IMG/VR virus record: IMGVR_UViG_3300050821_001277
Coordinates: 1-61,440 of that record
DNA: 61,440 nt
Strand: one strand, 5' to 3'
Origin: a virus
Shown here: positions 1 through 7,799 of the stretch, one piece after another
How the letters are laid out: every line of letters begins with the position of its first letter
Numbering within the stretch: the stretch's first letter is position 1
The notes under the pieces: generated by a model
What the model saw: only the letters and a program-made list of their open reading frames with translations
Databases searched by the model: none
Told to the model about the DNA's origin: nothing
Made by a program: the position numbers and the translations under genes

Positions 1-129
1 GGGGAACTCCAGAGTCGAGGCATGGGATAACTCCAGCGTCGAGGCACGGGATAACTCCAGAGTCGTGGCACTGGAGAACTCCAGCGTCGAGGCACGGGGG
101 AACTCCAGAGTCGTGGCATGGGGGAACTC
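1..129 (+). repeat. 24-bp coding tandem repeat, left end
   Basis: About five tandem copies of a 24-bp unit with core AACTCCAG(A/C)GTCG(A/T)GGCA, each encoding one octapeptide. Third-position and W/R/L/E/V variation marks individual units. The same array occupies the right end of the window. Confidence 0.95.
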
Positions 130-625
130 CGTAATCCGTGTATTCGCTAAGATCGCTAAGTTGATTCTTCACGGTTTTTCGGTTGCTTTCCTTCCCGTCA
201 CCATCAACCTCAACATCGGCAAGCAGTCTGAGCATTGCCATGTTCAAATCGTTAAAGACCTCGGATGGTTTGAGCGCAATGCCGTCGAGGAGGCCGATAA
301 GATTGTTCTATATAAGCGAGTCTCTGCGGATTTCAAGACGCAAGAAAAGACCAAAAACGAAACACTATGGAATATTGGGGCAGCGGTAACCCATCCTGCT
401 TGGAATCCAGGAGCGTCGGAGTGTGGTGAGGGAAAGTTCCATGCGTGCTCACGGCCTTACTTTTGCGATGAATTTCGGGATAAGGCTGGCGACCACTATA
501 TTGCCATCGAAGTTCTAAGCTCCGACCTATACGAATGGAAGGATGCGCCTAGTTACCCGCATAAGATTGGATTTCGGGCAGGCACAGTGCTCTATGAATG
601 CGACCGATTCGGCAGAAAGAAGTAG
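2..625 (+). CDS. Octapeptide-repeat protein, C-terminal part (5' partial)
   Basis: The frame is open from base 2 and ends at TAG 623-625. It begins with five copies of an 8-residue repeat of form G/D/E-N-S-S/R-V-E/V-A-W/R/L, which should stack as a beta-solenoid, and continues into a globular C-terminal domain of about 160 residues containing KIVLYKRVS, an early His (THPAW) and three Cys. Proteins with such NSxVxAxG arrays followed by this kind of domain are common hypothetical phage proteins. The start codon is at 61125 at the other end of the window, so the gene spans the window junction. A GTG at 65 lies inside the repeat and is not the start. Function unknown. Confidence 0.85.
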   Translation, partial: GNSRVEAWDNSSVEARDNSRVVALENSSVEARGNSRVVAWGNSVIRVFAKIAKLILHGFSVAFLPVTINLNIGKQSEHCHVQIVKDLGWFERNAVEEADKIVLYKRVSADFKTQEKTKNETLWNIGAAVTHPAWNPGASECGEGKFHACSRPYFCDEFRDKAGDHYIAIEVLSSDLYEWKDAPSYPHKIGFRAGTVLYECDRFGRKK

Positions 626-676
626 GTCGCGCCCGATGTCACAACTTAGGCTCCCGTTGAGCCAGCGAGGGGAAAT

Positions 677-865
677 ATGAGACAACGCGAGCGATTGTGC
701 CAGCGCTGGCCGCAATGCGACTGCATTATGCGCGGCACAGAGAGAGACTGTGAACCTCGACCAATGACGGCTGCGGCCTTAAAGGAATATGCCGAGAGAG
801 AGCAAAGGCGGATTCAGCGTGAACAAGATACAGCCCATCTAGCTACGTGGATTGAGATCGTTTGA
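677..865 (+). CDS. Small Cys/Arg-rich protein
   Basis: A 62-residue protein starting at ATG 677 after a good GAGGGGAAAT ribosome site. CQRWPQCDC and a later Cys could bind a metal. The C-terminal half is Arg/Glu/Gln rich (EREQRRIQREQ) and probably helical. First gene after the repeat protein in the rightward operon. Family not recognised. Confidence 0.7.
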   Translation: MRQRERLCQRWPQCDCIMRGTERDCEPRPMTAAALKEYAEREQRRIQREQDTAHLATWIEIV

Positions 866-887
866 GCCAGCGAGGGAGGAAGAGAGC

Positions 888-1136
888 ATGGTAGAAAACT
901 CACGGTGGAAAACGATTCAGAGTTACGAGCACTTGGAACGCTTTCTTCGCAGCAATCCATCGTTGCGCGTCTACGATACTCGTGACCGAGAAAGCAGGTA
1001 CGTTATACGCCAATCGGCTGATAACGGCATGCTCGTTGCCACGGTGGATGGGCGCTCCTTCAACGCTCTTATCACACGCATGGAACGAGTTGCAGACGGG
1101 GGCTGGAAATTACGCAAGGCGGCGGTGACTCCATGA
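888..1136 (+). CDS. Hypothetical protein, 82 aa
   Basis: Start chosen at ATG 888 behind GGAGGAAGAGAGC; a longer in-frame opening at 852 has no ribosome site. Mixed alpha/beta composition, no signal or membrane segment and no Cys. The end overlaps the next start as ATGA (1133-1136), indicating translational coupling. Family not recognised. Confidence 0.75.
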   Translation: MVENSRWKTIQSYEHLERFLRSNPSLRVYDTRDRESRYVIRQSADNGMLVATVDGRSFNALITRMERVADGGWKLRKAAVTP

Positions 1137-1339
1137 CCAACTCTTCCGGCGCAGCTACGACCGTTAAACATCGACATAAATGGAAGTCTTCAACGAATCA
1201 CTCGTGTCCGCAGTGTGATGGCCTAATGCAGTACTGTGAGGATAGCCAATGCCCACTGTATAGGTGCATTGGGCGATGCAAGAAGATGTTCTCGATGCGG
1301 CTGGATCGTAGGCTTGTAGAGGTAGGTTATAAATGGTGA
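1133..1339 (+). CDS. Small zinc-ribbon-like protein
   Basis: 68 residues, coupled to the gene before by ATGA. CPQCDG near residue 25 and three further Cys (YCEDSQC, CIGRC) around 35-50 look like a four-Cys zinc-binding ribbon. The start MTNSSG is repeated almost exactly in the next gene (MVTNSSG), suggesting a shared or duplicated 5' end. Nucleic-acid binding is an inference only. Confidence 0.75.
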   Translation: MTNSSGAATTVKHRHKWKSSTNHSCPQCDGLMQYCEDSQCPLYRCIGRCKKMFSMRLDRRLVEVGYKW

Positions 1340-1575
1340 CCAACTCTTCCGGCGATTCCCGGGTACTCATCGTATGCGATAGCGGTGGTGCTTGGTACGT
1401 GCGGCGCGTTCGGCTGGTTAAGCATGACTTAGACAGGGATGAAAAGGTCTACTATTGCGACAAGCACCTCGCCGGCCCGTTCACGCTGATTGGCGATGCC
1501 GTTGAGGTCGTGTATCAATGGTGCAGAAAGCAGCACGCGCGGAGGCGAAATGAGCGGCGATTCTCGGGCTGGTAG
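1333..1575 (+). CDS. Hypothetical protein, 80 aa
   Basis: ATG 1333 overlaps the end of the preceding gene. The beta-rich first half (VLIVCDSGGAWYVRRVRLV) is followed by YYCDKHL and a basic C-terminus. Its first residues resemble the start of its upstream neighbour, so the start region may have been duplicated. Function unknown. Confidence 0.7.
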   Translation: MVTNSSGDSRVLIVCDSGGAWYVRRVRLVKHDLDRDEKVYYCDKHLAGPFTLIGDAVEVVYQWCRKQHARRRNERRFSGW

Positions 1576-1699
1576 TTTCATTGCTGGGCTATTGTTGAGC
1601 GTCCCGCTGGCGTGGCTGGCGGCTATGGCGGGAATATGTCTATCGAAGGCCATGCTTTACGTTATCGTTCTAATACCACACGACAGGTGCTTGCGATGA
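1550..1699 (+). CDS. Small membrane protein, 49 aa
   Basis: Starts at ATG 1550 inside the end of the previous gene and ends in ATGA with the next. About 35 consecutive residues are hydrophobic (FIAGLLLSVPLAW onward), enough for one or two inner-membrane helices, followed by a short charged tail. Function unknown. Confidence 0.65.
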   Translation: MSGDSRAGSFIAGLLLSVPLAWLAAMAGICLSKAMLYVIVLIPHDRCLR

Positions 1700-2019
1700 G
1701 CGGCGATTTTCTAGAGCGGGCAGCGCGGGAATGGTACGCAGCCAAGTATAAAGTTTCAATCTACGATCAGGACGATTGGTATGCCGCACATGCCGCCGAC
1801 TTCGCCCGTGACCGCCTGGACGCGCAGCGGAAGAAGGTCGCCAACTTATTCACTAAGTTGCAAGTCGCAGAGAGCTTTATTGAAAGTGCGCGAGAGCATT
1901 TTGAAGACCCTGAGACTACACGCTGTGCCGACTGTACCAATGCGTTAGTGGCCTATGACACACTGAGCGCCAAACCTATAGAGGAGATTCGCGCCGAACT
2001 AAAGAAGGGGCAGCAGTGA
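1696..2019 (+). CDS. Hypothetical protein, 107 aa
   Basis: ATG 1696 overlaps the previous stop as ATGA. The protein is helical and charged, with a CADC pair near residue 80. It resembles the small cytoplasmic operon proteins of many phages, but I do not recognise a family. It ends in a Gly/Gln tail. Confidence 0.75.
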   Translation: MSGDFLERAAREWYAAKYKVSIYDQDDWYAAHAADFARDRLDAQRKKVANLFTKLQVAESFIESAREHFEDPETTRCADCTNALVAYDTLSAKPIEEIRAELKKGQQ

Positions 2020-2059
2020 GGGAGTTGGCCGACGCGATCGAGGGCGGGAGGGACGGACA

Positions 2060-2257
2060 ATGAGCCTCTGTCCTAACTTTTGCAATTGTCCTGTTTGTCC
2101 GCACGGATGGCCAATATGCGAGTATTGCTCAGAGTGTGGTGCAATTAGAGAACGGGAACGTCAGCAAATTGAACACCTGCGTAGCGTGGCCCGACAGAAA
2201 TCAAGGCTGAAGCTAATTCGACGGCGCGGCTCCGCTGACGGGAGAGAGCAACGATGA
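2060..2257 (+). CDS. Cys-rich small protein
   Basis: 65 residues. The first 30 contain eight Cys (CPNFCNCPVCP, CEYCSEC), suggesting two zinc sites, and the rest is Arg/Gln rich and basic. That fits a small nucleic-acid or protein adaptor, which is inferred. Preceded by a GGGAGGGACGGACA ribosome site. Between this gene and the previous one lies only a 15-codon GTG ORF that I do not call. Confidence 0.7.
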   Translation: MSLCPNFCNCPVCPHGWPICEYCSECGAIRERERQQIEHLRSVARQKSRLKLIRRRGSADGREQR

Positions 2258-2415
2258 AACTGTTACCGATGAGACTTGTGATGCTGTTGGTGCTGGCAGC
2301 TTGCATCTGGCCGAGAGAAAACGTTAATCACGGCCCTCACTGGCGCTTCTACCACGTGGGCGACGTGATCGTGGCATTCTCGGTGGGAGTAATGATTGCA
2401 ATCATCAAGGAGTGA
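2254..2415 (+). CDS. Small membrane or lipoprotein-like protein, 53 aa
   Basis: ATG 2254 overlaps the previous stop (ATGA). Residues 5-20 form a hydrophobic segment ending in LAACIW, which could be a lipobox (L-A-A-C) or simply a membrane anchor. A second hydrophobic segment (VIVAFSVGVMIAII) lies near the C-terminus. If lipidated, the mature protein would be very short. Function unknown. Confidence 0.6.
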   Translation: MKLLPMRLVMLLVLAACIWPRENVNHGPHWRFYHVGDVIVAFSVGVMIAIIKE

Positions 2416-2491
2416 CGGGGCATGACGGGATGGGGAGAAAGGAGGTTCACGTGAGCGGATATTACATTGACGGTGGGAGAGGGAGGGGGAA

Positions 2492-2665
2492 ATGGACGAC
2501 CTGATTGAACTAGCTAACGCTCGGAGCCGAATCACTGGCGAGAATGCGGCAGAGGAATATCTGCGGCTTCTGTTACGGTTGGGCATGGCTGAAGAAGTAG
2601 AACCTACGAAAGCCGCGATGGAAGTAATCGACGAGTTTGAAAAAGGACGTGAGTTTCCTGAATAG
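2492..2665 (+). CDS. Hypothetical protein, 57 aa
   Basis: ATG 2492 follows a very strong purine-rich site (GAGGGAGGGGGAA). The product is acidic and fully helical, with Leu repeats (EEYLRLLLRLG), possibly a dimerising coiled coil. Two tiny ORFs of 10 and 17 codons lie between 2421 and 2504 and are not called. Family unknown. Confidence 0.65.
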   Translation: MDDLIELANARSRITGENAAEEYLRLLLRLGMAEEVEPTKAAMEVIDEFEKGREFPE

Positions 2666-2710
2666 GGCATGACGGGCGTTGAACGGGCAGGAGTGACGAG
2701 AGGAGGAAAC

Positions 2711-3121
2711 ATGGCAACGATGAGAGAGAACAAGCAGGCGATCCGCAAGTTTATGCGGGAGAACTACACGGATGAGCGGCTGGCAATGCTGCTGGCGCAC
2801 GCGCAGAGTGGGAGGTTAGCATTCGATTCTTGCTGCTGTTTCATAGGCATACCGAGTGCTCCACACGCTCTCGCGGGGGCGGGCGAACGAGCGCAACCGG
2901 AACCGCTACACCATCGCATCTATGGGAACAAGCTGCCCGATGGTAGCAGGGCCGAGTGGGCTTATGCTGAATTGGGAGGCCCGTCATGCCATGAACCGAC
3001 TCGCGACATAGTTCGCCGTCGAAAGATTATCCCAATGATTCGCGCCGAAATGCGCCGACGAGAGCGTGACGCGGCATCCGTGAGCGCGGAGTTCGCGGCG
3101 GAAGTGGAAGCGAGGCGATAA
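2711..3121 (+). CDS. Hypothetical protein, 136 aa
   Basis: Start chosen at ATG 2711 after AGAGGAGGAAAC; an upstream in-frame ATG at 2669 has no ribosome site. Helical N-terminus, a CCC cluster (FDSCCCFIG) near residue 38, and a basic helical C-terminus rich in Arg and Ala. It is directly followed by the radical SAM gene with 1 bp between them. Function unknown. Confidence 0.7.
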   Translation: MATMRENKQAIRKFMRENYTDERLAMLLAHAQSGRLAFDSCCCFIGIPSAPHALAGAGERAQPEPLHHRIYGNKLPDGSRAEWAYAELGGPSCHEPTRDIVRRRKIIPMIRAEMRRRERDAASVSAEFAAEVEARR

Positions 3122-3122
3122 A

Positions 3123-3998
3123 GTGAAATTGGTGCGGGTATTTCCGCGAAGGACTAGGGCAACGCCAGACGATGAGTTGGCGTTCTTCGATGCCCCCGGT
3201 ATGTTTGCGGAGGCCGATGAAGTTCATGTAGATGTGACGTTTACCGCCGACAAATCAAGGGCTGAACTTCTCGCCGAGCAGTGGCAGCGGGTAGCTCCAA
3301 CGAAGGTAGGGGGCGTGGCTTACGGCGATCCGGGAGCAGAGTTCGTACCGGGACGCTATATCAAGCACGGCTACACATTTACGTCTCGTGGTTGCCCAGA
3401 GCGATGCTGGTATTGCTCGGTCTGGAAGCGCGACCCCAACATCCGACTGTTGCCGATTCAGGACGGGTGGAACATTCTTGATGACAACCTTCTGGCTTGC
3501 CCCGAGGACCACTTCCGCGCCGTAATTGACATGCTAGAACGGCAGGATCGCCGCGCCGAGTTCACCGGAGGGCTGCAGGCGTCACGGCTGAAGGATTGGC
3601 ATGTTGACGGCTTTACTCGATTGCGCCCTCGCCCGGTATTCTTCTTCGCCTATGATGACCCTGATAAGTGCCGAAAGAGTCCGCCTGAGGCTATGCGCGA
3701 AGCGGCCAAGAAGATGCTCTCTGCTGGCTTTACCGCTGCGTCGCACCGCTTGCGAACATTCGTATTCATCGGCTTCCCTCAGGATACATTCGACAAGGCG
3801 GAGGCGAGACTGCGCGAGATGCTGAGTATCGGCTTCACTCCTTACGCGATGCTTTGGCAGCCTGAAACGCCAAGTGCGGAGAAATGGCGACCTAGCCCAG
3901 AGTGGAAGAAGTTCCAGCGGAGTTGGGCGCGACCCGCAATCATACATGCAGTCAATCCGCGCCTCTCAGGAGTGGAAGCGAGGCAGGTGGAGGGATAA
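3123..3998 (+). CDS. Radical SAM domain protein
   Basis: 291 residues with the radical-SAM motif C91-x3-C95-x2-C98 (SRGCPERCWYC), which binds a [4Fe-4S] cluster and cleaves S-adenosylmethionine to the 5'-deoxyadenosyl radical. The N-terminal part before the motif carries DAPGMF and GDPGAEF segments. The core afterwards is TIM-barrel-like (FTGGLQASRL, FFFAYDD, FVFIGFPQD). No C-terminal TRAM or SPASM cluster is evident. The substrate cannot be read from the sequence. The DNA methyltransferase in the same operon makes a nucleotide or DNA modification role possible, but protein or tRNA are equally open. GTG start. Confidence 0.85.
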   Translation: MKLVRVFPRRTRATPDDELAFFDAPGMFAEADEVHVDVTFTADKSRAELLAEQWQRVAPTKVGGVAYGDPGAEFVPGRYIKHGYTFTSRGCPERCWYCSVWKRDPNIRLLPIQDGWNILDDNLLACPEDHFRAVIDMLERQDRRAEFTGGLQASRLKDWHVDGFTRLRPRPVFFFAYDDPDKCRKSPPEAMREAAKKMLSAGFTAASHRLRTFVFIGFPQDTFDKAEARLREMLSIGFTPYAMLWQPETPSAEKWRPSPEWKKFQRSWARPAIIHAVNPRLSGVEARQVEG

Positions 3999-4002
3999 GG
4001 GG

Positions 4003-4341
4003 ATGGCCAACACTCAATCGACCGACGATTGGGAAACTGAATGCCCACGAAGCGATGACAGGCAACACTGTGATTGCTGGTACGACGGGAAACCGTGTTG
4101 CAGATGCGGAGCGGCTATGAATTTTGGACAGGCTTTGGAAGCACTCAAGAATGACGACAGCGCGAAGGTACGGCGCTCAGGCTGGAACGGCAAAGGAATG
4201 TGGCTTGGGTTGCAGGTTCCCGACGCCAATAGCGAGATGGGGATGCCGTACATCTACCTCAGCACGGTTGGTGGCAAACTGGTGCCGTGGAATCCGAACA
4301 ACATCGACATGCTAGCGGAAGACTGGGAAATTGCAGACTGA
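4003..4341 (+). CDS. DUF2829-family protein with Cys-rich N-terminus
   Basis: The last 74 residues match DUF2829 (MNFGQALEALKNDDSAKVRR, then GWNGKGMWLGLQ), a small domain widespread in phages and of unknown function. It is preceded by a 38-residue extension with four Cys and two His (CDCWYDGKPCCRCG). A second possible start at ATG 4118 would give the bare DUF2829 domain. I keep the longer form because AGGGG precedes ATG 4003. Confidence 0.8.
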   Translation: MANTQSTDDWETECPRSDDRQHCDCWYDGKPCCRCGAAMNFGQALEALKNDDSAKVRRSGWNGKGMWLGLQVPDANSEMGMPYIYLSTVGGKLVPWNPNNIDMLAEDWEIAD

Positions 4342-4386
4342 CGGCGTGCAGGCAGGCGCTGACGCGCTGGGAGGAAGGAGAACGGG

Positions 4387-4611
4387 ATGGCCTACACAAA
4401 GAAACAGAAGGTCGGCATCGGGATTTGTTCGGTCGGGGCAGGAAGCTGCCTGCTTCTCATGCTGGCGTGGATCATTAACGCAACTTATTGGCATTGGGTC
4501 ACCGGAAGCTGGCTCGATCATCACATTACCGATTACGAAACGGCTCCAATATTCTGCTTCGCCGGAATATTCTTTTTTACTCGCGTTGTGGCCGCGATAT
4601 TCGACGTGTAG
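4387..4611 (+). CDS. Two-helix membrane protein, 74 aa
   Basis: After a basic N-terminus (MAYTKKQK) there are two hydrophobic segments, residues 9-31 and about 54-73, with a loop containing paired His and Asp. The ribosome site is GGAGGAAGGAGAACGGG. An inner-membrane protein of unknown role, too far from the lysis genes to be called a holin. Confidence 0.65.
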   Translation: MAYTKKQKVGIGICSVGAGSCLLLMLAWIINATYWHWVTGSWLDHHITDYETAPIFCFAGIFFFTRVVAAIFDV

Positions 4612-4652
4612 CGAGGCGCAGCACCTACAGTTTGTGGTGGGAGGGAGGGGAA

Positions 4653-4931
4653 ATGTCAGTCTATGTCGATACGATGCGTGCGCCGCTAGGCAGAATGAAG
4701 ATGTGTCATATGATCGCGGATAGCCGTGAGGAGTTGTATCGCATGGCCATGCTCATCGGTGTCGGTCGCAGGCACGCACAAGCCGTTGGGACATACAGAG
4801 AACACTTTGATGTGTGCCTCACGAAGCGCAAGAAAGCCATCGCATTCGGTGCAATCGAGGTCGGTCAGAAGGAGTTAGCTAAGATGCTTATTGAACGGCG
4901 CAAATCTCTGGGAGGCGGCGATGCCCACTAA
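4653..4931 (+). CDS. DUF4031-family protein
   Basis: 92 residues. The N-terminus MSVYVDTMRAP and the segment CHMIADSREELYRMAMLIG are typical of DUF4031, a short family found in phages and bacteria with no proven activity. The conserved D, H and R residues could form an active site, but that is speculation. Start at ATG 4653 after GGGAGGGGAA. Overlaps the next gene by 11 bp. Confidence 0.85.
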   Translation: MSVYVDTMRAPLGRMKMCHMIADSREELYRMAMLIGVGRRHAQAVGTYREHFDVCLTKRKKAIAFGAIEVGQKELAKMLIERRKSLGGGDAH

Positions 4932-5163
4932 TCCTCAAGGCAACGTGGGAGGGGAGAACGGTGAGTGCTTTCATCCTAGCGACCGTATTGTCTATTACTC
5001 CGAGATTGACGACGAGGGCCGAGAGTACGAGGAATATTGGTGCGCCGATTGCCGAGTCTGGCTCACGCCGGGATTCATGGAGAGTTTATACGATAGACCG
5101 GATTGGGATGGCGGGATTACGGAGTACGATCTAATTAAGCAGGGTTACTATGCCAATAAGTAA
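4921..5163 (+). CDS. Acidic zinc-binding-like protein, 80 aa
   Basis: Begins inside the end of the DUF4031 gene. It carries C...H near residue 14 and CADC around 54, consistent with one metal site, and is strongly acidic (DDEGREYEEYW). It is followed in an overlapping frame by another zinc-ribbon gene. Function unknown. Confidence 0.7.
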   Translation: MPTNPQGNVGGENGECFHPSDRIVYYSEIDDEGREYEEYWCADCRVWLTPGFMESLYDRPDWDGGITEYDLIKQGYYANK

Positions 5164-5311
5164 GTGGTTCTGCAATGAGTGCGGCATCAAATCCGACACG
5201 GAATACTGCGGGAAATGTGGCAGGGACTGCGACTTCGCAGATGTACGTAAATCTGCCGAGCGCTTCAAAGAGAAAATGGCTGCGGCGAAAAGTGGCGAGG
5301 TGAAGCGATGA
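5150..5311 (+). CDS. Zinc-ribbon microprotein, 53 aa
   Basis: ATG 5150 lies 14 bp inside the previous gene. FCNECG, then YCGKCGRDC, give two CxxC knuckles about 11 residues apart, a classic zinc ribbon, followed by a basic helix (RKSAERFKEKM). Ends in ATGA with the 591-aa gene. Confidence 0.75.
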   Translation: MPISKWFCNECGIKSDTEYCGKCGRDCDFADVRKSAERFKEKMAAAKSGEVKR

Positions 5312-7083
5312 GCGAGAAAGCAATCGGGCTCTGCCGTACCCCTAATCATCCCTCTGACCCGCATCCCTTTGCTGGCGGATGCTTTGATTGGAAGCCTTTC
5401 CCAAGCGAGAAAGTGGCCAAGACGTGCCCGACATGCGGCAGTGACGATCCAGAGTACTACAAGACGTTTTCCATGTGCTATTTGCCTATTAGAGAAGGCG
5501 CGAGAGGGTGCATGGATTCATTTCACGACGCTGTGAAGGCTGCGATCTTCCACGACCCGGCTCCCCGCGAGGCCACGGAGGAGGAGCTTCGCGCCCAGCG
5601 TGCAGGCTACGTCAGAGCGGAGATGGCGTTCGGCACTGACAGGCAGGAAGCGGAAGAGCGCGAGGCCACGGAGGAAGCGCCGCCACCAACACTGGAGTTC
5701 ATTGGAAAGGTGCGCCGTCGCCTATTTATAAATGGCACTCGCGAGTGGAACGGCGTCGTGCGCGATGTCACTGCACAGTTAGAGCGCTTTGAACTTGTAG
5801 ATGTATCCCAAGTGTGCGAATTGATAGGGAAGTTTTATCGCGATCGTGCTCACTGGGCCAACTTTCAGCAAGCGATGATGAAAGCCGCTCCCCCACCCGC
5901 CACGGAATCCCAGCTCGACATCATAGAACTGACACAGCAGATCCGCGCACTAGTGAATCGCTATGCGGGCTGCGCGGAAGTAGGATGCGGGTGCGCGGGG
6001 TCTGTTTTGGTAGTTGCCCTACAGGAAGCGGAGCGGCAGTTAAACGGAGAGAGCGCCACGGAATCTGAACCTGCTCCCGGTAGTACGAAGGAATGGGTAG
6101 CTGCACTGGGGAAGGCCACGGAATCCGAACTCCGCAGCCAGCCGGAACCATCACCAGACCCATCAACGGTAATTACCGATGACTTTGACGCTTGGTGGGC
6201 AAAGGACGGCAAGTTTTACGACCCGGACTTCAGCGAAGTCCCATGGTATGACAAACGCAAAGGACTCGCTGAATACGCCTACGAGCGTGGGAAACTAGTA
6301 ACAACGCGATGGGCAGAGTCGTACAAGTCTGTCGATCCGTCAATGCTTGATGCGGCGAACATCATCACAAACGCCTGCCAAATCCTCGACGTAACGAAAA
6401 GTGAGTGGAGCGAGACAGATGCGTGGTCGGACTGGGATCAATCAGTACGTGATGCCGCAAGCGAGTGGCTTAAGAAGTTTTATGCTACCGAATTCGCTGC
6501 CCCCTTACCCGGCCCAGAGAAGCCTGAGCCAACGCGAGACGCTTTGCAGGAGCAGCTCACCGTCGCCCATGAGGACTTGAAAGAAGACTTTCGTTGGTTG
6601 CAGGAGATTTCTAGCGCTCTGAGCAGTTCGCGCACGCGCCCCGATGATTTGCAGAGCATGTTGGACGAAATCTATCATTTGCATTGCGATCTACGCGAAC
6701 TCCACAATGTGAACCGCATCGTCTCTGGGCTTCGGTCAAAAGGTGAGGCCCGCCCAGCGGCGATTACAGCGCTCAAGGAGATCGTCGAACTAGCCCGTCT
6801 CGCTGATGATATCTCCGTATGCAACGATATTGCCGAGATCGCAGAGAAGGCCCTAGCCGAATCCCCCGGAACGGGACTGCCCGCCTACGAAGTCTGTGAT
6901 ATTTGCGCTGGAACGAGGAAGGTAGGCGAAGAGGATTGTATCTGCTGTGTCGATAATCTTGGCGGCACGATGTTCGGCGAAGTTCAAGGGATGCGCCGTG
7001 AACTGCTGAAACGTAGAGAAGAATTGACAGCCAAGGGCGCGGTAGCACAGACTGCAACGCCGCAGGAGGGCCAAGTTAAATGA
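5308..7083 (+). CDS. Large hypothetical protein with ATEE/ATES linker repeats
   Basis: 591 residues, the largest protein of this operon. An N-terminal zinc-like segment (CPTCG around 39) is followed by several helical blocks separated by linkers that each begin with Ala-Thr-Glu, encoded by five copies of GCCACGGA. A C-terminal four-Cys motif (CDICAG...CICC) precedes a basic helical end. The blocks look like independent small domains that may have been added one after another. It is not a recognised enzyme. Coupled by ATGA at both ends, with the methyltransferase downstream. Confidence 0.75.
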   Translation: MSEKAIGLCRTPNHPSDPHPFAGGCFDWKPFPSEKVAKTCPTCGSDDPEYYKTFSMCYLPIREGARGCMDSFHDAVKAAIFHDPAPREATEEELRAQRAGYVRAEMAFGTDRQEAEEREATEEAPPPTLEFIGKVRRRLFINGTREWNGVVRDVTAQLERFELVDVSQVCELIGKFYRDRAHWANFQQAMMKAAPPPATESQLDIIELTQQIRALVNRYAGCAEVGCGCAGSVLVVALQEAERQLNGESATESEPAPGSTKEWVAALGKATESELRSQPEPSPDPSTVITDDFDAWWAKDGKFYDPDFSEVPWYDKRKGLAEYAYERGKLVTTRWAESYKSVDPSMLDAANIITNACQILDVTKSEWSETDAWSDWDQSVRDAASEWLKKFYATEFAAPLPGPEKPEPTRDALQEQLTVAHEDLKEDFRWLQEISSALSSSRTRPDDLQSMLDEIYHLHCDLRELHNVNRIVSGLRSKGEARPAAITALKEIVELARLADDISVCNDIAEIAEKALAESPGTGLPAYEVCDICAGTRKVGEEDCICCVDNLGGTMFGEVQGMRRELLKRREELTAKGAVAQTATPQEGQVK

Positions 7084-7799
7084 CCTACGATGTCGCTACA
7101 GGTCGCGGGATGCGGATACTCGATTTGTTCTGCGGTGCTGGCGGTGCGGCGATGGGGCTGCACTGGGCATTCCCGAAGGCGGAGATTGTAGGAGTAGACA
7201 TCAAGCCGCAGCCGAGGTATCCATTCACGTTTGTCCGCCATGATGCGTTGACTTATCCGTGGGAGGGGTTCACGTTCTTTTGGGCTAGTCCGCCATGCCA
7301 GCGTCATTTACGTGGACTCAATAACTCGCCGGGATTCGTAGCGAGTCGCTTTGAATGCCATATCGCCGCAACGAGGGCCAGATTAAAGAACGAGAGTTAT
7401 TGTCCCATACCATTTTGCATCGAGAACGTACCAGGTGCTCCGCTTTACTGGACGCTGAAACTGGGCGGCTGGATGTTCCCTGAATTGAAGGTCATCCGAG
7501 AGCGCTGGTTTGAGACTAATTTTGTGGTGAGGCAACCTAATCACGTCAAGCCTAAAGGCTTGTTGCATAAAGGCTATCTCTCGATCGCGGGGACCGGAAT
7601 CCAGAAATGGTGCAACGACCGAGGGTACAAGTTCGGCGTAGCAGATGCGAGAAAGGCAATGGGCATAGACTGGATGACACGCAAAGAACTTTCGCAGGCG
7701 ATTCCGCCGTCGTATTCTCGCTACATCGGAGAGCAATTCAAACTCTCGCGGTTAGGCGCGGCGACTCCAGCAGGCTCCGTTGGGAAGGAAGGCGGCTAG
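7080..7799 (+). CDS. DNA (cytosine-5) methyltransferase-like protein
   Basis: 239 residues with C5-methyltransferase motifs: motif I LDLFCGAGGAAMGL (14-27), motif IV PPCQ with the catalytic Cys at 73, and motif VI ENVPG (115-119). These predict SAM-dependent methylation of cytosine at C5, or of a pyrimidine. The protein is short, with little room for a target-recognition domain, as in other small phage orphan methylases. No cognate restriction enzyme is visible, so protection from host restriction or epigenetic control is the likely role. ATG 7080 overlaps the previous stop; ATG 7110 is an alternative start. The stop shares CTAG with the convergent lysin gene. Confidence 0.85.
   Translation: MTYDVATGRGMRILDLFCGAGGAAMGLHWAFPKAEIVGVDIKPQPRYPFTFVRHDALTYPWEGFTFFWASPPCQRHLRGLNNSPGFVASRFECHIAATRARLKNESYCPIPFCIENVPGAPLYWTLKLGGWMFPELKVIRERWFETNFVVRQPNHVKPKGLLHKGYLSIAGTGIQKWCNDRGYKFGVADARKAMGIDWMTRKELSQAIPPSYSRYIGEQFKLSRLGAATPAGSVGKEGG

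Noticed and set aside
1-129. Direct terminal repeat proving a closed circle
   Set aside because: The ends share the repeat, but a direct join breaks the reading frame, so the circle is not closed as given.
2421-2504. Two tiny ORFs of 10 and 17 codons
   Set aside because: Too short and low-complexity; they lie in the purine-rich leader of the gene at 2492.
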